Source: JBBQFI01 sp038321775
GTDB lineage: Bacteria > Verrucomicrobiota > Verrucomicrobiia > Chthoniobacterales > UBA10450
Direction of reading: 5' to 3'
Assembly (NCBI GenBank): GCA_038321775.1
Contig: JBBQFI010000007.1
Coordinates: 139,042 to 203,041, forward strand
DNA length: 64,000 nt
In this document: positions 1 to 9,269 of the stretch, in pieces
Layout of the letters: each line of letters begins with the position of its first letter
Numbering within the stretch: the stretch's first letter is position 1
Made by a program: the position numbers and the translations under genes
Notes under the pieces: model-generated
The model's database searches: none
The model's input: the letters and a program-made list of their open reading frames with translations, nothing else
Told to the model about the DNA's origin: nothing

Positions 1-43
1 TTTCTGAAATGACAATCGTTACGCTGGCTACTAGACTGAAAGC

Positions 44-253
44 ATGAGCACCGTCGCTGAAATTCAGGAGGCGATTAGCAAGTTGCCAGAGCGCGAACAA
101 AAAACGCTGGCGCGTTGGTTTGCACGGGTTCGCGCGGATGCTTGGGACGCTCAGATTGAACAGGACATCCAGAGCGGGCGCCTCGAACACCTGGCTGAGG
201 AAGCCTTGGAAGAATTTGGCGCCGGACGGACCAAAGCCTTAAGCTTAAGTTGA
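44..253 (+). CDS. antitoxin-like small protein of a toxin-antitoxin pair
   Basis: A 69-residue acidic, mostly helical protein. It opens with an amphipathic segment (MSTVAEIQEAISKLPEREQ) and a W-F pair, a pattern common in antitoxins that partner RelE/ParE toxins. The assignment rests mainly on context: the region 60-290 bp downstream encodes a recognisable RelE/ParE-type toxin body in the same direction. In such modules the antitoxin neutralises the toxin by direct binding and often represses its own promoter; neither can be shown here. The toxin is broken, so this gene is probably an orphan. It could instead be an unrelated small protein. Confidence 0.6.
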   Translation: MSTVAEIQEAISKLPEREQKTLARWFARVRADAWDAQIEQDIQSGRLEHLAEEALEEFGAGRTKALSLS

Positions 254-317
254 CCTCTGACCGCCGCTTATTTTCAGAATTTCAGATTTCAGCGTTTCTG
301 TTTTTCCGACCGCGTGA

Positions 318-539
318 GCCGCATGGCTTTTACGCGGTCAGCGTCTCGCGGTCAAACAATACCGCCTCTGGTTGAGCGATCCCCGTCATCCATCCGTGAA
401 GTTTAAGAAGGTCGGCCGTTATTGGTCGGCGCGTCTGACAAATGGTTACCGCGCGCTTGGCGTTATGTCCGGCGACACGGTGATCTGGTTTTGGATTGGC
501 GCGCATGCCGAGTATGAGCGCATAATCAAAGGTCGATAA
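318..539 (+). pseudogene. RelE/ParE-type toxin lacking its start (remnant)
   Basis: The open frame encodes a typical C-terminal RelE/ParE core: an RLWLSDPRHPS segment, a KVGRYWSARL strand, a GYRALGV strand, then TVIWFWIGAHAEYERII and a stop at 537. Toxins of this family are usually 80-110 residues. Here an in-frame TGA at 315-317 lies just before the conserved part and no ATG opens the frame, so the N-terminal helix and the initiation region are missing. It is most likely a decayed partner of the small gene at 44-253. A GTG at 402 could start only a fragment of about 45 residues. Confidence 0.65.
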
Positions 540-544
540 ACCTC

Positions 545-655
545 CAGCTGACTTCTGACTTGATCACTCGCGCTCCCTCGCTCGCCCCAGCTAACCTGGC
601 TGCGTTACCGTCTACCCGGCTCAATCCCACCTCGCCGTGTTCTGACCTCTCACAC
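545..655. repeat. dispersed intergenic repeat, copy 1
   Basis: A GC-rich stretch containing TTCTGACTTGATCACTCGC, then CTGCGTTACCGTCTACCC, then CGCCGTGTTCTGACC. The same ordered blocks recur at 2470-2645 (two copies) and, reverse-complemented, at 59540-59660. It sits between the toxin remnant and the PEP-CTERM gene and has no coding signal. Confidence 0.6.
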
Positions 656-735
656 CTAACTTATTTCAGCTTTCAGGTTTTAGCGTCTCAGCTTTTCTTC
701 CGGTGCCTGATCTCTGATAACTGACCTAGCGCTCG

Positions 736-1326
736 TTAGGTAAGCGCGCGCCGAGCGAAGAGAAGTCCTCCTACACTCAAGCCAAGTAGCACAACACTCG
801 ACCCGCCTTCCGGCACGCCATTAGTGCTGCCACTAGTCACCAGCACCGAGAACGCTGCGGTTGCGGTGAATGGCGGTGGCCCGCCGTCAGGCGAGTTTGC
901 ATTGGAAAGTGGGACCGCCGTGATACTAAACACTGATGGGTTGGTGGAAAGCTCTTCGAACGCGTAGAGGTCGGCCGGCGTCCCCATCGGCACGGTTATG
1001 TCAAAAATGTTGCCTGTGTAGGTTCCGTTGCCCCCGCCGAAAAAGGTGAGGAACGCAGCATCAAACGAAGCGGTCAAAGAGTTCGTCTGCGACATATTGA
1101 ACGGGTTATCCGCGCCTGCGAAAATCATAGTGTAATTCGGGTCCACCACGATAGTTCCCGAGAAACCCAGCGTAAGAAAGCCGCTGGAGGGAGCCGCGAC
1201 CGTTTGATTAGGATTATCCAGCGTGATCGTGACCGGATTCGACGGGCCCATTAGGACCGCTTCAGCGAGGGCCGGAAGAAGGACCAAGGCGAGCAAAGCG
1301 GCAACAAGGGAAAGGGACTTTTTCAT
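736..1326 (-). CDS. PEP-CTERM sorting domain protein
   Basis: About 196 residues from the ATG at 1326; a GTG three codons upstream is an alternative start. The N-terminus is a signal peptide (KK followed by a Leu/Ala-rich core ending AEA). The C-terminus has the tripartite exosortase signal: VPEGGSS, a hydrophobic helix (VVLLGLSVGGLLF) and an ARR basic tail. Proteins with this signal are exported and processed by an exosortase, then released or anchored in the envelope. The middle region is a Ser/Thr/Gly-rich beta-type sequence with no recognised domain. No exosortase gene is visible in the window. Confidence 0.85.
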   Translation of the reverse strand: MKKSLSLVAALLALVLLPALAEAVLMGPSNPVTITLDNPNQTVAAPSSGFLTLGFSGTIVVDPNYTMIFAGADNPFNMSQTNSLTASFDAAFLTFFGGGNGTYTGNIFDITVPMGTPADLYAFEELSTNPSVFSITAVPLSNANSPDGGPPPFTATAAFSVLVTSGSTNGVPEGGSSVVLLGLSVGGLLFARRALT

Positions 1327-1535
1327 AACGGCCACTTTTTCTGAAAAAACGAGAATGAAAGCAAGCTAAATCTGCCTAATCGATAGGCAAGACGCCACCG
1401 TTGTAGAGGCGCTTGAATGCCAGTGCGGCTCGCACCAAGCGCCTGATCTATTTGAAATGCGCGCGCCGGTCGCGCCGGCGTTTGACACAGACGCCGCTAC
1501 AACTACCTCCTTCGGATCCCAATCTCCTTACTTCT

Positions 1536-2426
1536 TCAAATCTCCCGCGTGCCGCGACACTTGGTCCTTGAATAGGTTGAGCAACCCCAGAATCTTCCGC
1601 CCGCATTCGAGCCGCGCTTGGCCTCACGCACAACCATTTCGGCACCGCAACGTGGACAATCTGGCGCAAGATGGTCGCGCTCTTGTTCTACCGGCGGTGC
1701 GATTTTCCCCGATGTTTGAACACTTCGAATAAGCTCCAATACACCATCGGCATCGATCAATTCGATTGGCTTCCCTTTCGCGAACGCGATTGCATCTGAC
1801 GTGAAGCTCGTCGTTGCGACCAGCTTCGCCGAGGTCGCGTTGCGATCATGAAGAACGCCATAAAGTTCGCGCACAGTTTGAACGGGTACGGGTTTTCCAC
1901 TCCATCGCTTACACTGTACCACCGTCACTCCGCCGTTGCGTCCGAGAACGAGATCCACGCCGCCATCAGCACCGCCGCCTAACGTCTCTTCAACTTTATA
2001 ACCCTGGCGCTTGTAAGCTTCGCCTAACAAGTCTTCGAATCGTTTCCAAGGCAATTGCCGCAGCGACTCCAGGCTTGTCTGCTGTTCGAGCATCGTCCGA
2101 GTTTTTAACGATCGCAGCGCGGAAATGGCAGCAATCGCGAGCAGCAACAGCGTGATTACCGGATGCAGCCCGCGCATTGCGTGCGGCAAAAGTCCGGGAA
2201 GGAAAACATATGCTAGTCCCGCCAGAAGGAGGCTTACCCACCATGGAAGCAAAACCAAATCATCGACAATAGAAGATTTTCGGATGCGGACCGCGCGCGA
2301 TGTCTTACGCTTGCGCCAATTCGGCAATTCGCGCAGGAAAAGCCTGGCAAGACCGGCGAGGACGATGACGGGAATGAGCTTCCACATCATCGCGTGCATG
2401 AACTGGTCGAGCTGGGGGTTCGGCAT
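1536..2426 (-). CDS. Mrr-type restriction endonuclease with membrane segments and zinc ribbon
   Basis: About 296 residues from the ATG at 2426. Three hydrophobic segments near residues 15-33, 62-80 and 89-105 come first. The restriction endonuclease (Mrr_cat) fold follows, with GGVD (Asp near 158) and QCKRW (Gln 171, Lys 173), the D...QxK active-site pattern. The C-terminus carries a topoisomerase-type zinc ribbon (CPRCG ... C...C). Mrr-like nucleases cut modified or foreign DNA; membrane-tethered versions are common and of unknown target. A start at 2507 is open, but 2470-2507 belongs to a dispersed repeat, so the downstream ATG is preferred. It is the first nuclease of the defence-like cluster up to 11.3 kb. 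Confidence 0.85.
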   Translation of the reverse strand: MPNPQLDQFMHAMMWKLIPVIVLAGLARLFLRELPNWRKRKTSRAVRIRKSSIVDDLVLLPWWVSLLLAGLAYVFLPGLLPHAMRGLHPVITLLLLAIAAISALRSLKTRTMLEQQTSLESLRQLPWKRFEDLLGEAYKRQGYKVEETLGGGADGGVDLVLGRNGGVTVVQCKRWSGKPVPVQTVRELYGVLHDRNATSAKLVATTSFTSDAIAFAKGKPIELIDADGVLELIRSVQTSGKIAPPVEQERDHLAPDCPRCGAEMVVREAKRGSNAGGRFWGCSTYSRTKCRGTREI

Positions 2427-2469
2427 CCTTAAGAATACAGCAGATTGGCTGCCCATTCCGCAATCCGCA

Positions 2470-2645
2470 TTGATACTTCGCTTACCCCGCTTCGCACCGC
2501 TACCCATGTGCGGCTGTACCGTCTACCCAACGCAATCCCATTGCGCCGTGTTCTGACTTGATCACTCGCACTCCCGTGCTTGCGCCAGCTACCTAGCTGC
2601 GTTGCCGTCTACCCGCGTGAATCCCACATCGCCGTGTTCCGGTCT
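2470..2645. repeat. dispersed intergenic repeat, copies 2a and 2b
   Basis: Two adjacent copies of the block family seen at 545-655. Copy 2a contains CTGTACCGTCTACCC and GCGCCGTGTTCTGACTTG; copy 2b contains GCTGCGTTGCCGTCTACCC and CGCCGTGTTCCGGTCTC. A TTTCAGCGTTTCAGTTTTCAGCG filler follows, like that after copy 1. Confidence 0.6.
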
Positions 2646-2776
2646 CTGTTTTATTTCAGCGTTTCAGTTTTCAGCGTATCAGCTTTTCTCCTAAGTTCCG
2701 CCCTCCGTCTTCTACTTTCCAGTCCAGCTCCGCGGATTAGATTGACACCGTCACGCGCTTCTGAGAGTGACCATTC

Positions 2777-2947
2777 ATGAAGCTAGCTCGTCGCACACTC
2801 GGAATCAGCACTCTCGCTATTATCCTCATCGTTCTTTTGATCCTCGCCTTCGGTGGCGGCGGTTACGCCGGCGGCGGCTACTACTACGGCCCGGGCGGAT
2901 TGCTCCTTATCATCCTGGTCATCCTGCTGGTGACGGGCAAACTGTAG
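2777..2947 (+). CDS. small glycine-rich membrane protein (DUF3309-like)
   Basis: An ATG at 2777 opens a 56-residue frame: a short basic N-terminus, a Leu/Ile-rich membrane segment, a Gly/Tyr-rich loop (GGGGYAGGGYYYGPGG) and a second membrane segment ending VTGKL. This architecture of two short hydrophobic stretches around a Gly/Tyr loop matches widespread small inner-membrane proteins of the DUF3309 kind, whose function is unknown. It stands alone between divergent or convergent neighbours. The coding call rests on this composition and length, not on a strong ribosome binding site. Confidence 0.7.
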   Translation: MKLARRTLGISTLAIILIVLLILAFGGGGYAGGGYYYGPGGLLLIILVILLVTGKL

Positions 2948-3025
2948 GCAACGCAGTGGCGAACCCGCCCCGGCATAAAAGAGCCTCATCGAGATGGCGC
3001 TCGCAGTCGTTGGCCGCCCCAGAGA

Positions 3026-3799
3026 TCAAGCGCGCGCCGATTGATCAAGATGCGAACAAATTGCCGTGATTTGATCGTCGCCGACGACCTCCGGCAGCGA
3101 CGCGAAGAACTCGGCGATCATACCGTCGTTCAGAACGACTACGCCGGTTTGCGCTCTCGCACCTTTTAAACTCCATCCTGGAAAAATCAAAACCGGTGTA
3201 ACGGCGAAATCTTGTCGCATCCGCTCCTTCAACATCTTCGCGACGGTAGCAGCAGCGCTGGTGGCCTGACCTAACGGATCTTTCATCGCCGGTTTGTTGC
3301 TTAGTCGGAGCACTCCTTGTTCATCAACACCAACATACCCGTTTCCGAAAACGCTATAGGCTTTCGTTTCGATCGCGAAAATCCCGCCGGGGCCAACAAT
3401 TACATGATCGACGTTTGATTCTGTGGCGGGAAGATCGTCAAACGCCACGTACCGCTTCCGCCTTAATTGGCTCAGCAACTCGCTCACCCTTCGTTCACCT
3501 TTTTCAGCCTGATTGAGATTTCTGATCTCTTTCCGGAGGCGAAAGATGCGAAAGGCGCAGTAAGCGGTCATCAACAGCGCGGCGCCGGTAAGGATTTCGG
3601 CTGCAAAAGGCAACGAAATCCAGCGTCGCAACCATTCCCAAGCGGCGAGAGAGCAGAAACCAAATGCAACGAGAACATAATCGAGCAGCTGATCATTGAG
3701 CAATCTGTCGCGTTCATCGCGAACGGATTGCCCCGCTAACCGTCGCAATGGACCTTCTACAGGGGGACGATGTTTCTTTTTCTTTTTGGGGAACGCCAT
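3026..3799 (-). CDS. NERD domain membrane protein
   Basis: 257 residues from the ATG at 3799, which precedes a lysine-rich MAFPKKKKK start; an upstream in-frame start at 3928 lacks protein-like sequence. Two hydrophobic segments lie near residues 40-57 and 66-84. A NERD (nuclease-related) domain follows, with GERRV, then VDHVIVGPGGIF (Asp about 131) and IETKA (Glu 144, Lys 146), the D...ExK pattern of PD-(D/E)xK nucleases. NERD proteins are suspected nucleic-acid-processing enzymes often found in defence clusters. The gene is divergent from the nuclease/ATPase-helicase pair starting at 3942, so the roughly 140-bp gap may hold both promoters. Confidence 0.82.
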   Translation of the reverse strand: MAFPKKKKKHRPPVEGPLRRLAGQSVRDERDRLLNDQLLDYVLVAFGFCSLAAWEWLRRWISLPFAAEILTGAALLMTAYCAFRIFRLRKEIRNLNQAEKGERRVSELLSQLRRKRYVAFDDLPATESNVDHVIVGPGGIFAIETKAYSVFGNGYVGVDEQGVLRLSNKPAMKDPLGQATSAAATVAKMLKERMRQDFAVTPVLIFPGWSLKGARAQTGVVVLNDGMIAEFFASLPEVVGDDQITAICSHLDQSARA

Positions 3800-3941
3800 G
3801 AATTGATTGCTGCCAGATCTGTGCCAGCAATCCGGTAATATTTGAAATGGAATTTTTCTGACGAGCAGGTAAACAGTCACTCGGTCATGCCCTCCCGTTT
3901 CGACAAAGCTAGAGCCTTGTGACCGCAATTGTTGAAGTCAC

Positions 3942-6200
3942 ATGCTGATAACGATCGAGGAATTTCGTCATAGAGTAGCGAACGACACAGTTGGGTTGGT
4001 GTCGCGACTTCAAGAGGAAACAGGTCGTTACGGCGGAGCAGAAGCAGAGGCTTGGGAAAGTTCATTCACCAAACTCAGCCGCGCTTTTCAGGCTCCATCA
4101 TTTCAATCGCTCCACCTATTCTTTGGGAGTCGCGGCAACCTGGCGCTTGAGTATCAGATGCCGGCCGCTTCATCTTGGGCCGATGTTGTTTTGCTTGGGC
4201 GGCACGAAGCGGCTCCAGCAGCCGTCATTATAGAGCTAAAAGATTGGACTACTGCCGCCGACAAACCAGGGAAAGCAGAAGGACTTATTGATCGAGCTGG
4301 CCGGCAGGAGCTGCACCCATCAGACCAAGTTCGCGGTTACACTGAATACTGTCGAAGGTTCCACTCCGCGATTGAGCAGCCCGCACGGGTTCACGGCTGC
4401 GTTCTGTTCACACATCAGGTATATACCCACGCTTACACTTCGATCCCCAACGATGTGTTGACCCGTGACTATCCGATCTTCACGACTGCCGAAGAGGATG
4501 TCGGTTCCAAATTTCCTGACTTCTTTCGGGACCGGTTAACAGAACCAGACGAGGAATTCGCGTTGCGTTTCGCAACGGGTCATTATCGCCAGCAACGGGG
4601 TTTCATCGCGCAAATCGGAGCTCAGATTCTCGATCCGAAAAGTACGCCATTCGAATTGTTGGATAATCAGCGCAGAGCGTTTGCCTTGTGCAAGGCAGTT
4701 GTCGACGAATGCTTCCTTTCGCCGGTCAGTCGCGCCGAACCAAAGAAGCGTGTTGTCATCGTTAACGGCCCGCCGGGTTCTGGGAAATCAGCGATAGCCG
4801 CGAGGTTGTGGGCATCGCTCGTCACAGACGATCACCTACCCGATGGAGACGTTGTGTTTACTACCACGTCGCAGAGTCAGAATAGCAATTGGTCTTCGAT
4901 CTTTGATCAACTTGCAGCAGAAGGAGGTCAAGGACTCGTCCGGAAGGCCACGATCGTAACGCCTGTTACGACCCAGAAGGTGGGTCAGCTGCGCAAACAA
5001 CACGGTGCGGGGTTCCTCGCAGACGCCACAGCATGGCGGACAAATTTGCAACTGATAAGAAACCTGGGAATCGAGTTCCGCGACGCATCTCGTGACGGTC
5101 AGAACCTCGTCACAATCGTTGATGAAGCTCACAGCCTCATCAATCCGGAACACGATGCCGGTCGCGGTCAGTTTGGATTTGTCACTGGGCTTGGCCCGCA
5201 GGCCTATCACATAATCCGCACGTCAAAACTCACTGTCTTCCTGCTGGATCCAGCCCAAGGGTTCAGGGAACGAGAGAATACGACCGTGGCAGAAATCGCT
5301 GAATGGTCGCGGGAACTTGGAGCAGGCGAGCCTGAACTGATTAGTTTGGAAGGTTCGCAATTCCGATGCGGTGGCTCCGCCGAATATGTCACATGGGTTG
5401 AGTCGGTGCTCGGCGGCGGGCCCGTCAGCAAAAATCAAGTGCTCGCGAGTGGATGGCAGAGTGCAATTAGCTTGGAGCGCCCGCAGAATGTCATCGAGTT
5501 TCCTAGCCTGGCGCTTCCGGAGCCAACGCTTCGGGCCGCCGAAGATTCCCCGGTGTACGGCTCTAAACGTTACATCGCGTCTGCGAGCTTCGATTTCCAA
5601 ATCTTCGAAACTCCAATAGAGTTGGAAAACGCGCTGCGTTCGAGGTTGTCGGAGGGGAATTCAGTCCGCCTGCTCTCTTCTTACTCGCGAAAATGGAAGA
5701 CGCGAGGCACCACCGCTCCACATGACCTCCCGCCGAGCATGCAGGACTTCTGTGAGCCGTATGGTGAAAGCAACCACACTGCTCTTTGGTCGCGCGTTTG
5801 GAACTTCGTTCCCCGAAAAGGAACTGACTACACGGCCTTCATTCGTGCCGCACCAGGTTCTCGGATGGCTGACGATCCGCTTTGTGAAGTAGGCTGTCCG
5901 TATGCAGTACGCGGCTTTGACTACGACTACGTGGGCATCCTTTGGCTAGATGACTTACTCTGGCGAGCGGGCAAATGGACGATTAGGTATGAATCCGTCC
6001 ACGAAGGCGGATTTCTGCACCTGTTGAACCGCGCACGCGGCGAACAAGCCTCTGACGGCGCGGAAAACCGTGAATTAATGCGACGCGTGACGCAAGCTTA
6101 TCGCATCTTGCTCACTCGAGCGTTGAGAGGCGTATATCTATGGGTGCCTGACGAGCAAACCCGATCTCACCTCACGGATTCTCTCACTGCACCCACTTAG
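3942..6200 (+). CDS. nuclease-DUF2075 ATPase fusion, first gene of a two-gene defence-like unit
   Basis: 752 residues. The N-terminal 200 residues carry a PD-(D/E)xK-like signature: Asp 81 in WADVVLL and IELKDW with Glu 98 and Lys 100. From about residue 240 there is a superfamily 1-type ATPase/helicase of the DUF2075 (Schlafen-like) group, with Walker A GPPGSGKSA (276-284) and Walker B VDEAHSL (394-400). Near the C-terminus the sequence VRGFDYDYVGILW and RAYRILLTRALRGVYLWV resembles the late motifs of DUF2075 proteins (the second reads as AYRILLTRA). DUF2075 enzymes recur in phage-defence loci; the nuclease plus ATPase pairing fits restriction of foreign nucleic acid. Its stop overlaps the GTG start of the helicase by one base, which implies translational coupling. 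Confidence 0.85.
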   Translation: MLITIEEFRHRVANDTVGLVSRLQEETGRYGGAEAEAWESSFTKLSRAFQAPSFQSLHLFFGSRGNLALEYQMPAASSWADVVLLGRHEAAPAAVIIELKDWTTAADKPGKAEGLIDRAGRQELHPSDQVRGYTEYCRRFHSAIEQPARVHGCVLFTHQVYTHAYTSIPNDVLTRDYPIFTTAEEDVGSKFPDFFRDRLTEPDEEFALRFATGHYRQQRGFIAQIGAQILDPKSTPFELLDNQRRAFALCKAVVDECFLSPVSRAEPKKRVVIVNGPPGSGKSAIAARLWASLVTDDHLPDGDVVFTTTSQSQNSNWSSIFDQLAAEGGQGLVRKATIVTPVTTQKVGQLRKQHGAGFLADATAWRTNLQLIRNLGIEFRDASRDGQNLVTIVDEAHSLINPEHDAGRGQFGFVTGLGPQAYHIIRTSKLTVFLLDPAQGFRERENTTVAEIAEWSRELGAGEPELISLEGSQFRCGGSAEYVTWVESVLGGGPVSKNQVLASGWQSAISLERPQNVIEFPSLALPEPTLRAAEDSPVYGSKRYIASASFDFQIFETPIELENALRSRLSEGNSVRLLSSYSRKWKTRGTTAPHDLPPSMQDFCEPYGESNHTALWSRVWNFVPRKGTDYTAFIRAAPGSRMADDPLCEVGCPYAVRGFDYDYVGILWLDDLLWRAGKWTIRYESVHEGGFLHLLNRARGEQASDGAENRELMRRVTQAYRILLTRALRGVYLWVPDEQTRSHLTDSLTAPT

Positions 6201-9200
6201 TGTTCAGCCCGCTTCCAGCAAACATCAAAGCGAAACTCTGGAAGCACCAGAGGGAAGCAATCGATTTTGGTGTTAACCATTTAACGAAGTTCGATTCTCC
6301 CTGCCTCATACGCATGCCAACTGGCACGGGCAAAACGGGAATCATAGCTTGCCTAACTAGGTTATCAAACCAGGGCAGCTCGCTCGTCCTTACGCCTTGG
6401 GCGCATCTTCGCAGCCAAATGGTTAACGACCTAGAAAAGAATTTTTGGACGAGGATCGGCGTCGATCCGCAGAAGCGAGGCGTCGTTCCAATACTCCCGA
6501 CGACTGCCAAGGACGTCGTCAAATCGCGGCAGCCACAAGTCATTGTCGCCACCTTTACTACGCTCAACGATTTACGCCTTCATCAATCCAAGATCTACCA
6601 AGCTCTCGGTGACGCTGTCTCCCTCGTAGTGGTTGATGAAGGACACTACGAACCAGCCGTCGAATGGGGGAAATCGGTCAAAGGCCTCAGGACGAAAACA
6701 GTGCTTCTGACCGCAACTCCGTATCGGAATGACCTAAAGCTTTTCCGCATCACCAATCCCAAAGACTCGACCCACCACTTCACGCACAAACGCGCGGTGG
6801 CCGAGGAGATCATCCGCGATCTGCGTTGCGAAGAACTGGCTTCACCGATTGACATTACCAAGCTCACCGCGGCATTCGTCGAGATTTGGAATAAAGCGCG
6901 AGGGTCCCGCGCTCTCCCGTCAAAAGCGCCTCGCGCAATCATCTGTTGCTCCGGACATGAAGATATAGAAACAACGGTCGCAGGTTTACGGAAAGCGAAA
7001 GTAAAAGCCATCGGCATCCACGAGCAATTTGAAGGCAGGCGGGACACTCACTTGCGTAAGGATGTTCCTGATCCGCAGAAGACAGACGCTGACGTCTGGG
7101 TTCATCAGAACAAATTAACGGAAGGGCTAGACGACCATCGTTTCTGCTGCGCCGCTTTATTTACTCGGATTCGTAACGACCGAAAGCTGATCCAACAAAT
7201 CGGCAGGGTATTACGACGGGACGCGCAGGACAGGAGAAAACCGGCTCTCCTTCTAGCCCCAGCACCTTTTTCCGCAGAAAGGGAATGGACTGCTTACCTC
7301 GAGTTCGAAACCGAGCTAAATTTACTGGAGCCACAGCACTTCCGAAACGTCGTTGATTCTCTGCTGAGCGCCCAACCTTCAGTCGAGTATTTCGAGGGCC
7401 GCTTCCGGAGACACTTCAGTCCCAAGAATCTTGACAAAGATGCTCAGGTCATAATCCCGCCGAGTGTTCTTGTACGAGTGGCTGGTAATCACTTCTCGCT
7501 CGATCAGTATGTCGAAGACTGCACTGATACGCTGAACACCGAGGACGCGGTCATTTTGGGACCGGACGTCAACTCGCCTTGTCAGAAATCTGGCAAGCAT
7601 GCGCTATGGGTATATGCGTCGGTTCGCAACGCACGTTTTCTTCAGAATACTTCGCTTTATGAAATCAAATTGGAAACGCACTGCATTGTTGTTTCCGGAG
7701 GTTTCGTTTTCCTAGCGGATTCCGCAGGAAATTTCCCGATCGAATACCTAGAGGAGGAGACCGCGAGCGTTCCTGCGGAGCAACTTAGTCGTTTTATCGA
7801 CAGTCGCTTCCGTCCGACGCATGCTAGTGTAAATAGCTCACTTCCTTACGACACGGTGTTGCGTGGCGCGGACTTGCATGGCCACAATCTCCTCAGCATT
7901 CCCACGTCACTCACCGATCGCATTCAGATCTGTCGTTCCGTGCGCGCAACTTCAAAGGAGCTAGGGCGGCGTTATGTCGGCATGAACAAGGGGCGCCTGA
8001 GGAAGGAAGTCACTGAGGAAGATCGGCGCTCTTTCAACGTAGGGAGCTTCGTTACCTGGGCCGAAGGTGTTGCCACTATTCTAAATTCCACCGTTGATAG
8101 ATGCGCATTGTTCGCGCGTTTCATGCCCACATGCGCGCCGCCGGCGAACCCGAAGCCCAGAGCCATCTGCCTAGATCTAATTAGGATGGATCTAGGCCTT
8201 ACCTTAGGTGACGGGACTGAATGTGTCCTCAAGAAGTCGGGGTCGGAGATCGACGAGACTACAGAAAACAACGAGCTCATTTATAGCTGCCGCTTTGAAA
8301 TAGAACCCGCCAACAATGCCCATACTTTCGTCACGCTTCGGATTCAGTATCAACCTTCCAAGCGGCGCTTTTGGTTCCACAAGGCCGACGGCGCTGCAGT
8401 CCGCGTTGATCTCGCTCAGGCTGCGTCACCGACTAAGAGCTTTGCTGATTTTCTCAACCACAATCAGGATATAATCCTAGTTGGGCTCGAGGGCGGAGAA
8501 ATTGTATATCAAGGTAGAGATTTCTATAAAGTTGACTATGCCTACGCCGAACAGGCGTTGCTGGACTTGATCAAACGTCCGCAGGACTCACCTGCTTGCG
8601 GGTCGGAAAAGGGAACGAAGCAGGAGATCGCTGCTTTACGTAAATCGAAAGCAACAACTTTTCCCAACGAATCACTATTCAAGGCAATTGCGGAGCAGAG
8701 GATCACATTCCCGTTCTCGGACGATGTGTTGATCTGCGACGATTTAGGGACGGAGTCTGCCGACTTCGTGGCAGCCTGCTTCAGTAAGCGCCAGCTTGCC
8801 CTGATCCATGCGAAGGAAGGCGGCGGTAGGAAGATATCTGCATCGGCTTTCCACGACGTCGTTGCCCAGGCGATGAAAAATCTCGTTTATCTGACGCGCA
8901 GTTCAGAAGTACCAGACGGCGTAGGTACATGGTGGCGCGCTGCGAAATGGAACAGCACAAGTGTTCCGCGGCTTTATCGCGCCCCAAACGGAATCCCCGT
9001 GAAGGCTGGCCTTTGGAACAAAATAAAGTCGGACATCATCAGTACTAGTAGCCCCGAACTTTATGTCGTTCTCGTTACTACGGGTTGCTGCGATATACAG
9101 GCACTAACGGGAGCCGTTGCTGATCCTCAGCACAGGACCGCGGAGGTAGGACAGTTAGTCCATCTTCTAGATGGCCTCAACGGCTACGCACGACAAATTG

Positions 9201-9244
9201 GCGTCAGGCTCGTGATTTATGATCTCCCTTACAAACAGCCTTAA
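6200..9244 (+). CDS. DEAD/DEAH-box helicase, second gene of the unit
   Basis: 1014 residues from a GTG that overlaps the preceding stop. Superfamily 2 motifs are clear: WKHQ Q-motif region (14-17), Walker A MPTGTGKT (39-46), motif II DEGH (146-149), motif III TATP (171-174), a TEGLD motif V region (307-311) and motif VI QIGRVLRR (333-340). After a long unassigned middle, residues about 847-872 show DDLGTESADF and LALIHAK followed by SASAFHDVVAQAMKNL, which resembles a degenerate PD-(D/E)xK module found at the end of other defence helicases; this part is tentative. Co-transcription with the nuclease/DUF2075 gene suggests one complex acting on DNA. The layout recalls Hachiman (nuclease plus helicase), but the first gene is not an obvious HamA. 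Confidence 0.85.
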   Translation: MFSPLPANIKAKLWKHQREAIDFGVNHLTKFDSPCLIRMPTGTGKTGIIACLTRLSNQGSSLVLTPWAHLRSQMVNDLEKNFWTRIGVDPQKRGVVPILPTTAKDVVKSRQPQVIVATFTTLNDLRLHQSKIYQALGDAVSLVVVDEGHYEPAVEWGKSVKGLRTKTVLLTATPYRNDLKLFRITNPKDSTHHFTHKRAVAEEIIRDLRCEELASPIDITKLTAAFVEIWNKARGSRALPSKAPRAIICCSGHEDIETTVAGLRKAKVKAIGIHEQFEGRRDTHLRKDVPDPQKTDADVWVHQNKLTEGLDDHRFCCAALFTRIRNDRKLIQQIGRVLRRDAQDRRKPALLLAPAPFSAEREWTAYLEFETELNLLEPQHFRNVVDSLLSAQPSVEYFEGRFRRHFSPKNLDKDAQVIIPPSVLVRVAGNHFSLDQYVEDCTDTLNTEDAVILGPDVNSPCQKSGKHALWVYASVRNARFLQNTSLYEIKLETHCIVVSGGFVFLADSAGNFPIEYLEEETASVPAEQLSRFIDSRFRPTHASVNSSLPYDTVLRGADLHGHNLLSIPTSLTDRIQICRSVRATSKELGRRYVGMNKGRLRKEVTEEDRRSFNVGSFVTWAEGVATILNSTVDRCALFARFMPTCAPPANPKPRAICLDLIRMDLGLTLGDGTECVLKKSGSEIDETTENNELIYSCRFEIEPANNAHTFVTLRIQYQPSKRRFWFHKADGAAVRVDLAQAASPTKSFADFLNHNQDIILVGLEGGEIVYQGRDFYKVDYAYAEQALLDLIKRPQDSPACGSEKGTKQEIAALRKSKATTFPNESLFKAIAEQRITFPFSDDVLICDDLGTESADFVAACFSKRQLALIHAKEGGGRKISASAFHDVVAQAMKNLVYLTRSSEVPDGVGTWWRAAKWNSTSVPRLYRAPNGIPVKAGLWNKIKSDIISTSSPELYVVLVTTGCCDIQALTGAVADPQHRTAEVGQLVHLLDGLNGYARQIGVRLVIYDLPYKQP

Positions 9245-9269
9245 TCCGCGACGACTTATGGGCGAGCAC

